DNA from: Chloroflexota bacterium
GTDB taxonomy: Bacteria > Chloroflexota > Dehalococcoidia > JACPEP01
Reading direction: 5' to 3'
NCBI GenBank assembly: GCA_016183425.1
Contig: JACPEP010000017.1
Location: 16,300-80,299, forward strand
Length of the DNA stretch: 64,000 nucleotides
The translations under genes and the position numbers were made by a program. Below are positions 42,006 through 50,509 of this stretch, piece after piece (position 1 is the first letter of the stretch; each line of letters begins with the position of its first letter). The notes below the pieces were generated by a model. It had not been told where the DNA came from. It worked only from the letters and a program-made list of their open reading frames with translations, and ran no database searches.

Positions 42006-42783
42006 AAGACTCCTCCCCGGGCCCCCTCATTGCTGTCGGGACCGCGTTCTCTTTTTTTGAGCGACGAAAGGACGCTATTTTCAGCTCCGTCACCTTAGCC
42101 AGATACATCAGCCCCCGCCTCACGAACTGGCCGAGGTGGGGGGCGGTTTTAGATTGACCCACCAGGCGAGATACGTTTCGGTAGGGCACCTCAGCTACTA
42201 TGAAGCCCCTTCTTATCGTCCGATAGAGGAGGTCGATGCAGTACTCACCGTAGTCGCCACGAAGGTCTATCTCTTGGAAAATCTCCTTCTTGGCGGCCAC
42301 GTAGCCGCTGGTGTAGTCCGTTATGCGTCGATCTAGGATAAGGCGGGCCAGGCTGTTGATGAGCCGGCTGGAAGCTACCAACCAGAAGGACCCCCGATCA
42401 TCGGCGGCCCCCGGCCGGTAGCGAGAGGCCACCGCCATGTGGGCTCCTCCCTGGAGGACGGCCAGCAACTCGGGAATCTTAGCCGGGGGATGGGAAAAAT
42501 CGCAATCCATCCAGAGCACCATATCCCCCCGAGCCAGTGAGATGCCCTCAGCTATGGCGCTGGTCAAGCCCCGTCTCCCCACCCGTCGCAGAAGGCGCAC
42601 CCTATCGTCCCTTTGTGCCATCTCCTCCACAATGCGCCACGTGCTATCGGGGGAATCGTCGTCTACCACGATGACCTCGGTGGCCGGGGGCGAGTGCTCC
42701 AGGATAGAGACAATCAAGCCCCCGATGTTGCCCCTTTCGTTATAGGTGGGCAGCACCGCTGAGACCCGGGGCATGAATGTCAT
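41998..42783 (-). CDS. Family 2 glycosyltransferase, polyprenyl-phosphate mannosyltransferase-like
   Basis: A 261-residue soluble GT-A enzyme of the dolichol-phosphate-mannose-synthase type. Motifs: AVLPTYNERGNIGGLI, EVIVVDDDSPDSTWRIV, GLTSAIAEGISLARGDMVLWMDCDFSHPPAKIPEL (DxD-like DCD), and VASRYRPGAA. There is no C-terminal membrane domain. Products of such enzymes (polyprenyl-phosphate sugars) feed GT39-type membrane transferases, and one lies immediately upstream at 42800-44500, which makes a donor-acceptor pair plausible. Confidence 0.9.
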   Translation of the reverse strand: MTFMPRVSAVLPTYNERGNIGGLIVSILEHSPPATEVIVVDDDSPDSTWRIVEEMAQRDDRVRLLRRVGRRGLTSAIAEGISLARGDMVLWMDCDFSHPPAKIPELLAVLQGGAHMAVASRYRPGAADDRGSFWLVASSRLINSLARLILDRRITDYTSGYVAAKKEIFQEIDLRGDYGEYCIDLLYRTIRRGFIVAEVPYRNVSRLVGQSKTAPHLGQFVRRGLMYLAKVTELKIASFRRSKKENAVPTAMRGPGEESCA

Positions 42784-42799
42784 GCCCGCCGATGCCCTT

Positions 42800-44500
42800 T
42801 CACTTCGTCTCCCTCAATACCTTGAGCACCTTTATGGTGGGCCCGCTGGTAGCCGAGTCGGGCCGGAACTCCGCCACTAGCGCTAAGCCCCTATTACCAG
42901 GGTCCAAAAGCTCCTTAAAGTAGACGCCTTCCCGCTCGAAGATGGGTCGGGCGGGGCTGTCAACCCTCGGCGGCGTCTCAAAGTACCGACTGTAATAATA
43001 GCTGGAAAGGATGATATATTCAACTCCCTCCTGGTGTAGCTCATCTGGAGTTTTGGGGTAGAGGGAGCGCAGCTGGTAGGTGGTCTGGGTGGAGAGGAAT
43101 CCCTCCAGTCTCTCCCGAAGGCCGGCCTGAGCACCGTAGGCCTGGGACTGAAGGGAGATTTGGGTGCCGGGGTAGCGGATATAGTTCTCTCCCGTGCCTA
43201 CCAGGGGTGGTGAGTAGTGATACCAGTCAAAGGCGAGGGCCGTCTCTTTGGGAATGTTTGTTTCGATCCACTCCTTGGCCACCACCCGGGTGTCTCTTTG
43301 ACCTAGAGCCAGATTGCTTCTCACGATGGAGGCCAGGGGGAGACTAAGAAGGACGACGGCCGCCGCGGCCCAGACCCAGCTTCGCCCCCTGGCCAGGGGT
43401 GTCAGTAGCTCCACCACCATCCTCGCCCCCAGCACCGCCATGATGGGCCAGATGGGGAGCAAATACTCCAGGTTCCTCATTGACCAAGCGCCAATGAAGA
43501 GAATGAGGGCCAGAGTGGGGAGGGCCAGGAGCCAGTCCTGCCCCTTGTGCCGCCATAGGGCATAAAAAACGCCCAAAAGGAACACTGCTCCCATGGTCTG
43601 GTTGATGTCCCAGTGTTGGCGCAGAACCCATAGCCAAGGCAGCTCCCCCTCTCCCGTGGCGTGGCCCACCGTCACCCCTACCATGACCTCCGAGGCCTCA
43701 CCCAGGTAGGCGGCAAGAAAGGCGGGGAGGCGCAGGAGCCAGTAGGGAGAGCCCAGGAAGAAGCCCCCCAGGAGGAAGAGGCCGGCCAGGAGCAAGCTTC
43801 TGTTCCAGACCAGACTCCGCCAGGGTCGTCGCGTTTTCCCCGGCGAATCTTCGGTCTCGCGCCAACGAAGGAAATGGGCCAGGTACAATGGAAAGACCAT
43901 GAAGGCTCCGTTGTACATGGTAGAGGTGGCCAGCCCGGCGGTGAATCCAGCGGCCGCGTAGTATCGCCGTTGGCCGTGGGCATATATGAGGTAGCAGAAG
44001 AGGTAGGCTACGGTGGCCAGCAGGGTGGCGGTGACATCAGGCAAGGCCCATTGGCTCTCCCCGACGTGGGAGGGAAAGAAGGCCAGGAAGGCCGCCGCCA
44101 CGAGGCCCACGGGAAGGCTGAAGGCCCTCTTGCCCAGGAGGTAGACGACCCCTATGGTGGCCGTTCCGGCGGCTGCCGTCGCCCAGCGTCCCAGGAGGTA
44201 GAAGACCGATGGGTCGGTGGCGAAGGTGAAGGCGAAATCGGTGACGTTTCGGAACAGCCCCATCAGGCTTCCCAGGGCGAAGTAGCTGGCATAAAGGCCG
44301 AAGAGCTCGTAAAGAAAAAGGGTGGGGTAGGCGAGAAAGCGTGGCTCCAGGGTATGCAGAATGCCGAAACGGGCGGCGTTATCCACTACCAGGGATTCAT
44401 CGAAAGCGAAGGCATAGGGGAGTCCCCAGCGGCTGCCCCAGAGGCGGAGGCCCAGGCCGGTCAGGAGGGTAACAACCAGGAAGACAGAAGCCCGCCTCAT
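42800..44500 (-). CDS. GT39/ArnT-like polytopic membrane glycosyltransferase
   Basis: A 566-residue membrane protein with about eleven to twelve hydrophobic segments from residue 5 on. The first loop has AFAFDESLVVDNAARFG, with the acidic DES pattern of this superfamily, followed by FLAYPTLFLYELFG. Residues about 395-566 are a soluble extracytoplasmic domain (AFDWYHYSPPLVGTG, EYIILSSYYYSRYFE). It likely uses polyprenyl-phosphate sugars made by the neighbouring GT2. Its start overlaps the stop of the LysM gene by 4 bases. The acceptor could be a protein or glycan. Confidence 0.8.
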   Translation of the reverse strand: MRRASVFLVVTLLTGLGLRLWGSRWGLPYAFAFDESLVVDNAARFGILHTLEPRFLAYPTLFLYELFGLYASYFALGSLMGLFRNVTDFAFTFATDPSVFYLLGRWATAAAGTATIGVVYLLGKRAFSLPVGLVAAAFLAFFPSHVGESQWALPDVTATLLATVAYLFCYLIYAHGQRRYYAAAGFTAGLATSTMYNGAFMVFPLYLAHFLRWRETEDSPGKTRRPWRSLVWNRSLLLAGLFLLGGFFLGSPYWLLRLPAFLAAYLGEASEVMVGVTVGHATGEGELPWLWVLRQHWDINQTMGAVFLLGVFYALWRHKGQDWLLALPTLALILFIGAWSMRNLEYLLPIWPIMAVLGARMVVELLTPLARGRSWVWAAAAVVLLSLPLASIVRSNLALGQRDTRVVAKEWIETNIPKETALAFDWYHYSPPLVGTGENYIRYPGTQISLQSQAYGAQAGLRERLEGFLSTQTTYQLRSLYPKTPDELHQEGVEYIILSSYYYSRYFETPPRVDSPARPIFEREGVYFKELLDPGNRGLALVAEFRPDSATSGPTIKVLKVLRETK

Positions 44501-45798
44501 GGCGTCGTAGTGGCCACTTCAGTATATTTTACCCGGGGGTCCCACAGCATCCACCCGGAGGCTCCCGCATCCTGGGCGGCCCGCTGCTGGGCCATTACAT
44601 CTTGAGCCGTGTATGCCCGGCCGTCGAAAGCATAATCGGGAAAATCCTGAATCCAGGGTCGAACCGCAGTGTCTGTGCCTCGTAGCCTTCCTACGGCCGC
44701 GGCGGTGCTCTGATACACTATCTCATAAGGATAGGCCACCGCATATCGGTAGCCGGGGATGCCCTCTCGGAAAGTAGAGGGGTAAAGCATGGGAGAGATG
44801 ACATCCACATAGAGGGCTATATCTTCTAGACGCTGCCCGATGCCCATTTCGTTATCCCACCACACGGTGTAGCCGAAGACGTCCACGGCCAGCTTGACCC
44901 CCCAAGGCCGTAGCTCTTTCTGAGCCTGGGCGAGGAAACCCAGTATGGTTCGGCTCCTGTTCTCGGCATTGTTCTCCTCAGCGAAAAGGGCGGTGGAGAT
45001 AGCGCCGTCGGTGGGAAAGCGCACGTAATCAAACTGTATCTCGTCGAACCCCAGGCGGGCCGCCTCCACGGCGATGGCGATGTTGTAGCTCCACACCTCG
45101 CGGCGGAAAGGGTCCGTCCAGGCGAGACCTTCGGAGTCTATCCATGGCCCGCCGGTGAGACTATCTTTGATTGCCAGGGACGGCCTAGCCCGAGCCAGGG
45201 GGTCGTCCTTGAAGACTACGATACGGGCTATAGTATAGATGTTTTGCTCCCGGAGGTCCCGGAGCACCTGGGCCACGTCGGGCATGGGATAGTAATCCCG
45301 ACTCAGGCCGGGGAGGTTCTGGGTAGAGCTGGGATAGGCAAGCCACCCCCGGTCCCCCTTGACGTCCATGACTACCGCGTTCAGGGGCGTGGTGTCCAGG
45401 AGGCGAAAGATGTGCTCTCGATAAGAGGGGCTTCCCAGAGAGAAGTAGGTCATATAGAGGCCCCTGATCTGTTTCTGGTAGGGCACGTTAACCACCGGGG
45501 TGGGGACGGACACTGCCGGCGGCCGGGCTTCTGGCTGTGTCTTGGCGGGGGAACCCCCGGATGGGATGACTAGCGCCTGTCCCACCCATATCAGGTCGGG
45601 GTTAGCGACGCCATTGGCTTGCGCGAGGGCGGCCACAGTGGTGTTGAACTTCAGGGCGAGCTGGGAAAGAGTGTCTCCCGGCTGAACGACGTAACTGGGA
45701 GACTCGGCGGCCAGAACCGTTCCGCTGCTCAGAGAGGCCAGCCAGAGGCTGGCGGCAAGGAGGAACCCGCTAACCCATAATCTCCCGATGCTTTCCAT
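44497..45798 (-). CDS. Exported LysM protein with DUF4015 glycoside-hydrolase-like domain
   Basis: A 433-residue secreted protein. A signal peptide (SGFLLAASLWLASLSSGTVLAA) precedes one LysM repeat (YVVQPGDTLSQLALKFN to WVGQALVIP), then a proline-rich linker. The DUF4015/GHL13-like TIM-barrel domain starts at about residue 115: IRGLYMTYFSLGS, LNAVVMDVKGDRGWLAYPS, YTIARIVVFKDDPLA, LGFDEIQFDYVRFPTDG and VKLAVDVFGYTVWW. The DEIQFDYVRFP stretch likely carries catalytic acids. LysM would hold it on peptidoglycan or related glycans. The ATG at 45798 has AGGAAGG upstream; an earlier GTG would include that site. Confidence 0.87.
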   Translation of the reverse strand: MESIGRLWVSGFLLAASLWLASLSSGTVLAAESPSYVVQPGDTLSQLALKFNTTVAALAQANGVANPDLIWVGQALVIPSGGSPAKTQPEARPPAVSVPTPVVNVPYQKQIRGLYMTYFSLGSPSYREHIFRLLDTTPLNAVVMDVKGDRGWLAYPSSTQNLPGLSRDYYPMPDVAQVLRDLREQNIYTIARIVVFKDDPLARARPSLAIKDSLTGGPWIDSEGLAWTDPFRREVWSYNIAIAVEAARLGFDEIQFDYVRFPTDGAISTALFAEENNAENRSRTILGFLAQAQKELRPWGVKLAVDVFGYTVWWDNEMGIGQRLEDIALYVDVISPMLYPSTFREGIPGYRYAVAYPYEIVYQSTAAAVGRLRGTDTAVRPWIQDFPDYAFDGRAYTAQDVMAQQRAAQDAGASGWMLWDPRVKYTEVATTTP

Positions 45799-45856
45799 CT
45801 CGCCTTCCTCCACTTTAAGCCATTTGGGAGACGGCTGTCAACGACACAAAGCCTGA

Positions 45857-45994
45857 GACTGTTTAATATCACCCCCAAACCCCCTAGAGGGGGTTCAAGG
45901 AACCCCTTCGGGGTTAATTTTATTCGGGGGCACATCCCCCGATCCCCTTGCCAAAGGGGCTTCGCCCCTTTGTAACCCCCGTTGTTAAACAGTC
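45857..45994. repeat. Multi-hairpin intergenic element with terminal inverted repeats
   Basis: The outer ends GACTGTTTAA (45857-45866) and TTAAACAGTC (45985-45994) are perfect inverted repeats. Between them are at least four hairpins: AACCCCC-TAGA-GGGGGTT (45878-45895), AACCCC-TTC-GGGGTT (45901-45915), CGGGGG-CACAT-CCCCCG (about 45925-45941) and AAAGGGGC-TTC-GCCCCTTT (about 45953-45971). The element lies in the 322-base divergent gap between the LysM and MFS genes and encodes no protein. It resembles a miniature non-coding mobile or structured repeat. Only one copy is in the window. Confidence 0.7.
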
Positions 45995-46065
45995 TCCAAA
46001 GCCTCAGGTTAACGCAATCAAGGGACGAGGCAACATGGGAGAATTTACCTTTGGTGACTGGCCTA

Positions 46066-46074
46066 TGCTATACT
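46066..46074 (+). promoter_or_regulatory. Candidate extended -10 promoter of the MFS gene
   Basis: TGCTATACT fits an extended -10 (TGn plus TATACT) 47 bases before the MFS start codon. No good -35 box is visible, so confidence is low. Confidence 0.35.
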
Positions 46075-46120
46075 CTGATGCAATGCACCGGCCCGGTTGT
46101 CGCCATGGTGGAGAACTGAA

Positions 46121-47353
46121 GTGAAAGTTACCTGGGTACTGGGGAGGGTTCCGACCTTTCGGGCCTTCCGCTATCGGAGCTTTCGCCTCCTCTGGTTCAG
46201 CGCCTTCCTCTGGTCTACCGGCACCTGGATGCAGCAACTGGCCATGGGCTGGCTAATGCTGAAGCTGACCTCGGGATCGGCCTCCTATACCGCCGCCACT
46301 TTCGCCGTTCGTTCTTTGCCTTACCTTCTTTTGGGGGTCTTTGCCGGTGCGGTAGCCGATAGAATGAGCCGCAAGGGCCTCCTTATCCTGGTGCATCTGG
46401 CCTCGGCCCTGGTCAGCTTTCTCACCGCCGCTCTGGTAGCCCAGGGTCTCATAGACCCCTGGCTCATCTTGACCATTTCCTTTATCTATGGTGCTCTCCA
46501 AACCATCAGTATGCCCCCGCGGCAAGCCTTGGTATACGATATAGTGGACAAAGAAGATACCATGAACGCCCTGGCCTTGAACACCATGGGCATGAGATTC
46601 ATGAGCGTGGTGGGGGCGCTGGTGGCGGGGCTCACTATGGAGACCATAGGCATAGCCAGCTCATTCCTGATCATGGGGGTCACTTACCTGCCGGGCATAG
46701 TCGCCCTTTATCTCATCCCATCTTTGGAGCGGGGTAGCCTTCGGGACCCGGAGTCTGTTTTCCGAAAGACAGTAGCGGGGCTGAGATATATCGTCACCAA
46801 CCAGATCACGGCCACCCTTCTCATCTTGGCCATTGCTGTGGAGACATTCGCTTTTTCCTATCGGGTGGTGGTGCCTATCTTCGCCGATACGTTGCTGAAG
46901 GTGGCGGCCAGCGGCTATGGGTATCTCACCGCTGCGTCAGGGGTGGGTGCTCTTTTGGGCACCCTGTTGCTGGCCTCTTTGGGGAACTTCCACTACAAGG
47001 GCTGGCTCATTATGGGCATTTCCCTATTCTTCGGCCTTTTTCTATTGGGCTTTTCTGCCTCTTCGTGGTTCTGGCTTTCCCTCCTCCTTGTGATGGGGGT
47101 GGGGATGACATCGGCCTCTTTCGATGCCATGCAACATATTCTCTTGCAGCAGAACGTCCCGGATCAGATGCGAGGTACGGTGCTGGGGGCATGGCTGGTA
47201 AGCGTTGGGGTGGGGCCGGTGGGCATGATGTACCTGGGCCTGGCGGCGGACTGGATGGGAGCACCCCTGGCTTTGGCTATCAACGGAGCTGTAGTGGTTG
47301 TCATCTCCTTGGCGGTTATCCTGGCCCTTCCCCGTCTCCGCGCCTTGCGGTAG
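46121..47353 (+). CDS. MFS exporter, DHA3/EntS-like
   Basis: A 410-residue membrane protein with about twelve hydrophobic segments. It has the DHA3 opening FRAFRYRSFRLLWFSAFLWSTGTWMQQLAMGWL, the loop 2-3 motif FAGAVADRMSRKGLLI, and YGALQTISMPPRQALVYDIV, typical of EntS-type (MFS_3) exporters of siderophores or macrolides. The GTG at 46121 follows GGAGA and is preferred to an upstream TTG. It stands alone, 108 bases before pdxS. The substrate is unknown. Confidence 0.88.
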   Translation: MKVTWVLGRVPTFRAFRYRSFRLLWFSAFLWSTGTWMQQLAMGWLMLKLTSGSASYTAATFAVRSLPYLLLGVFAGAVADRMSRKGLLILVHLASALVSFLTAALVAQGLIDPWLILTISFIYGALQTISMPPRQALVYDIVDKEDTMNALALNTMGMRFMSVVGALVAGLTMETIGIASSFLIMGVTYLPGIVALYLIPSLERGSLRDPESVFRKTVAGLRYIVTNQITATLLILAIAVETFAFSYRVVVPIFADTLLKVAASGYGYLTAASGVGALLGTLLLASLGNFHYKGWLIMGISLFFGLFLLGFSASSWFWLSLLLVMGVGMTSASFDAMQHILLQQNVPDQMRGTVLGAWLVSVGVGPVGMMYLGLAADWMGAPLALAINGAVVVVISLAVILALPRLRALR

Positions 47354-47461
47354 CGCCCAGGTGTCATGCCTCGCCCGTGCCCTTGCGAAAAGGATAACCT
47401 GATAGTACAATAGGGGCGAGAGAGGCTATTTTTCATACGTTCGGTGCTCAGGGAGGCCAGG

Positions 47462-48343
47462 ATGGAAACGGGAACATGGCGCGTTAAGACAGGGCTGGCC
47501 CAGATGCTCAAGGGCGGGGTTATTATGGACGTGGTCACCGCGGAGCAGGCCCACATCGCTGAAGAGGCGGGTGCCTGTGCCGTTATGGCCCTGGAGCGGG
47601 TGCCGGCGGATATTCGGGCTGCCGGGGGCGTGGCCCGTATGGCCGATCCGGTCCGTATTCAAGAGATTATGAAGACGGTGACTATCCCCGTCATGGCCAA
47701 ATGCCGCATTGGCCACTTTGTAGAGGCCCAGGTGTTGGAGGCTCTGGGGGTGGATTTCATCGACGAGTCGGAGGTGCTTACCCCTGCCGATGAGAAGCAC
47801 CATATCTACAAGCATACTTTCAAGGTGCCCTTTGTTTGTGGCTGTCGTGACCTGGGAGAAGCCCTACGGCGCATCGGAGAAGGGGCGGCCATGATTAGAA
47901 CCAAGGGTGAGGCGGGGACGGGAAACATTGTGGAGGCGGTGCGCCACATGAGGGCGGTTAGGGACGGCCTTCGCCGCCTTCAGAGCCTGCCCGATGAGGA
48001 GCTGATGGCCGAGGCCAAGGCCCTGGGGGCTCCCTACGAGCTAGTGGAAGAGGTACATGGCACGGGGCGCTTGCCGGTGGTCAACTTCGCCGCCGGAGGG
48101 GTGGCCACCCCCGCCGATGCTGCCCTCATGATGCAACTGGGCGCTGAGGGTATCTTCGTTGGTGCTGGTATATTTAAATCCAGCGACCCGCCCGCCAGGG
48201 CCCGGGCCATCGTCATGGCCACCACCCATTACAACGACCCTAAAATGGTCGCTGAGGCATCCCAGGGTCTTGGTGAGCCTATGGCGGGGCTGGAGATAAA
48301 ATCCATTCCCCAGGAGGCTCTCCTCTCCGTCCGGGGGTGGTAG
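47462..48343 (+). CDS. pdxS: Pyridoxal 5'-phosphate synthase, synthase subunit
   Basis: A 293-residue PdxS. It joins ribose 5-phosphate, glyceraldehyde 3-phosphate and ammonia into PLP. The Schiff-base lysines are K80 in [14 protein letters not shown] and K148 in [31 protein letters not shown] and [19 protein letters not shown] are family hallmarks. The ATG at 47462 follows GGAGG. The glutaminase partner pdxT lies 512 bases downstream instead of directly adjacent, because a toxin-antitoxin-like pair intervenes. Confidence 0.97.
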   Translation: METGTWRVKTGLAQMLKGGVIMDVVTAEQAHIAEEAGACAVMALERVPADIRAAGGVARMADPVRIQEIMKTVTIPVMAKCRIGHFVEAQVLEALGVDFIDESEVLTPADEKHHIYKHTFKVPFVCGCRDLGEALRRIGEGAAMIRTKGEAGTGNIVEAVRHMRAVRDGLRRLQSLPDEELMAEAKALGAPYELVEEVHGTGRLPVVNFAAGGVATPADAALMMQLGAEGIFVGAGIFKSSDPPARARAIVMATTHYNDPKMVAEASQGLGEPMAGLEIKSIPQEALLSVRGW

Positions 48344-48393
48344 GGGTGGCCATCCAAATATTCCATTAGGGCAGAGCGAGTTGGCATGGGAAT

Positions 48394-48618
48394 ATGAGTG
48401 AAACAATTAAGCTTACCGCTGTAGTGTGGCGAGAGGGTGACTGGCATGTCTCAGAATGTGTCGAGTTGGGGATTGCCAGTCAAGGTCGTACCGAGAAAGC
48501 CGCTTTGCGTAATCTTAAGCAGGCGGTTCTCCTATATCTGGCCGATGATGAGACCGGTAAAGTCAGGTGGCCTGTAGAACTGGAGCGTAAAATAGTTCCT
48601 CTTATGTTGAGTGCCTAA
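48394..48618 (+). CDS. hicB: HicB-like antitoxin
   Basis: A 74-residue HicB-type protein: IKLTAVVWREGDWHVSECVELGIASQGRTEKAALRNLKQAVLLYL is the standard partial RNase-H-like fold. The usual C-terminal DNA-binding domain is missing, as in short HicB forms. It lies between pdxS and pdxT and overlaps the following hicA start by 8 bases. In intact systems it binds and neutralises the HicA RNase. Because the toxin here carries a stop codon, the antitoxin may be a relic or an orphan. Confidence 0.82.
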   Translation: MSETIKLTAVVWREGDWHVSECVELGIASQGRTEKAALRNLKQAVLLYLADDETGKVRWPVELERKIVPLMLSA

Positions 48619-48826
48619 GCTTTATTCGTATCGTCAGGTTATGCATGTGCGGGAAGCTCTTGGTTTTAAAATACGACATCAGCGGGGTAGCCATATCAAG
48701 TTGACAGATGGCTCCGGGCGAACGGTCATCGTGCCGAGGCGGCGCGAGATACCTCTTGGCACGTTCAATAGCATTCTTTGGTAAGCTGGTATTGATGAAG
48801 AGAGGTTCGAAAGTCTTCTGAAGTAG
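48611..48826 (+). pseudogene. hicA: HicA-like mRNA interferase with internal stop codon
   Basis: Reading from the GTG at 48611 gives VPKLYSYRQVMHVREALGF, then KIRHQRGSHIKLTDGSGRT and VIVPRRREIPLGTFNSILW followed by TAA at 48782-48784. The frame then continues as AGIDEERFESLLK to TAG at 48824-48826. The GSH histidine of the HicA active site and the double-stranded-RNA-binding-like fold are kept. In the family the segment after SIL normally reads through a residue such as glutamine into AGI, so a single CAA-to-TAA change would explain the stop. The 57-residue product may be inactive, or a short toxin lacking its last helix. Confidence 0.75.
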
Positions 48827-48855
48827 CGCGTGTTTGACTGCGATAGAGGATACCC

Positions 48856-49443
48856 ATGAAGATCGGCGTGCTGGCCCTGCAAGGGGCTTTTGTAGAACAC
48901 ATAGCGGTGTTGCGACATCTGGGGGTGGAGGCGGTGCCCGTTCGGCTGTCCTCCCAGTTGGAGGGGCTGGGGGGGCTGATAATTCCAGGGGGCGAGAGCA
49001 CTACTATAAGTCGCTTGATGGTGAGCAACCATCTATTGGGCGAGTTGAAGCGCCGGGGGGAAGAAGGTCTTCCTATATGGGGGACCTGTGCTGGCCTGAT
49101 ACTCTTGGCCAAGGAGGTAGAGGGGTTTGAGGATCCCACTCTAGGGTTGATGGATGTGCGGGTGCGCCGTAATGCCTTTGGCCGTCAGGTGGATAGCTTC
49201 GAGGAGGAGTTGTCTATCCTGTCCCTGAGGGGAGAGAGCTTTCGGGGCGTATTCATACGGGCCCCACTGGTGGAATGGGTGGGCCCGGCGGTTCGCGTGC
49301 TAGCCACCATCGCCAACGGTACGGCGGTGGCGGTGCAAGAGGGGAATTTCCTGGGCACTGCCTTCCATCCTGAGCTAACCTCAGATTTGAGATTTCATCG
49401 CTATTTTCTAAGCCAGGTGGGAGGGGAGACTGCCCCCATTTGA
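48856..49443 (+). CDS. pdxT: Pyridoxal 5'-phosphate synthase, glutaminase subunit
   Basis: A 195-residue class I glutamine amidotransferase that supplies ammonia to PdxS. Catalytic triad: C78 in IWGTCAGLILLA, H171 and E173 in TAFHPELTSD. LALQGAFVEHIAVL and IIPGGESTTISRLM are PdxT hallmarks. Length is normal. It is followed 6 bases later by a GNAT-like gene, so the two may be co-transcribed. Confidence 0.96.
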   Translation: MKIGVLALQGAFVEHIAVLRHLGVEAVPVRLSSQLEGLGGLIIPGGESTTISRLMVSNHLLGELKRRGEEGLPIWGTCAGLILLAKEVEGFEDPTLGLMDVRVRRNAFGRQVDSFEEELSILSLRGESFRGVFIRAPLVEWVGPAVRVLATIANGTAVAVQEGNFLGTAFHPELTSDLRFHRYFLSQVGGETAPI

Positions 49444-49449
49444 GGAGCG

Positions 49450-50382
49450 ATGATCCGCACTCTTCGTCCCACTGACCTAACAGCGCTGGTTTCGCTAGCT
49501 GCCCAATCGCTTGGCGATGAGGTCAGGCCCAAAGGTAGATTGGAAGAGAAACCGCTCCGAAGTTCCTTGTTGGACATTTTTTTGCAGCAGTGGGAAGTGG
49601 GCAGAAGGAGATGGAGCTGGATCGGTATTACCCGAGGGGGCGTGGATGGGTTCCTCTCCATGCGAGGCCTGGCTGGTCCCGGAGCGTGGGAGGTGGATTG
49701 TCTGGTCCTTGCCCCAAGCTCCGGTAGTCTGGAGGTAGCTCTTTCTTTACTAGGTGCCGCTTCCCTCTCTGCTGGGCAGAGGGGGGTTAAGCGCCTATAC
49801 ATACGTTTTCCCAGCGATAGCAGTCTTTTGGATTCCGTTCAACAATCTGGCTTTGTTCCCTACATCAGAGAAGTTCTCTATCGTAGTGTGGAACCCATCT
49901 CTCCGTTATCCCTCCCCTCGGCTTATATGCTCCGCCGCCGCGCCTCGGAAGACGATCACTCTCTGTTCCATCTCTACTTGGAGGCCGTTCCGGGCGCTGT
50001 GCGTCGTGGCTTCGGGATGACACTAGATGAGTGGCAAGAGGCCTTCAGCGTGGTGGGGCGGGGGTATTGGGAAAGGCTGTGCTTTAAGGACGGGGCCTTG
50101 GTGGGCTGGCTGGGCGTGGTTAAGAGGGGTAAGCGGGGGCTTGTTGACGTAATGTCTAAACCGGGAGAGGACGAGGTGGTTCCCTTTTTGCTGGGGCAGG
50201 GGGCCTCTGCTGTGGAGGGGGAGGTGTTGGTTTGGGCGCCTCACTTTCACGGTAGGCTGCGTCAGGTGCTGGAGGAGAATGCCTTTGAGTCTTTGGGAGA
50301 ATGTACGGCGCTAGTGAAGTCCTTGGCGGCCCGGGTGACCCATTCCGGTTTGGTTCCCGCCCACGCTGGGTGGTGTGGCTGA
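49450..50382 (+). CDS. GNAT-like protein with two acetyltransferase-type halves
   Basis: A 310-residue protein whose halves each resemble a GNAT fold: IRTLRPTDLTALVSLAAQSLGDE at the start with VDCLVLAPSSGSLEVALSLL and SGFVPYIREVLYRS, and a second RRRASEDDHSLFHLYLEAVP with LVGWLGVVKRG. The classical QxxGxG acetyl-CoA loop is not obvious in either half, so acetyl-CoA binding is uncertain. It starts 6 bases after pdxT. The following 127 bases to the R3H-AAA gene hold only a weak TCTCCC-TCG-GGGAGA hairpin. Function unknown. Confidence 0.7.
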   Translation: MIRTLRPTDLTALVSLAAQSLGDEVRPKGRLEEKPLRSSLLDIFLQQWEVGRRRWSWIGITRGGVDGFLSMRGLAGPGAWEVDCLVLAPSSGSLEVALSLLGAASLSAGQRGVKRLYIRFPSDSSLLDSVQQSGFVPYIREVLYRSVEPISPLSLPSAYMLRRRASEDDHSLFHLYLEAVPGAVRRGFGMTLDEWQEAFSVVGRGYWERLCFKDGALVGWLGVVKRGKRGLVDVMSKPGEDEVVPFLLGQGASAVEGEVLVWAPHFHGRLRQVLEENAFESLGECTALVKSLAARVTHSGLVPAHAGWCG

Positions 50383-50509
50383 TTATTGGTTTGAAAGTTT
50401 CATCCATCTTCTCTCTCCCTCGGGGAGAAGTGGACTAAGGGGATGAGGGTGTGGAGGCATTTTCATTCTTAGAAATGCTTTAAGTTGAAAGCCACTGAGG
50501 AAAATAAGG

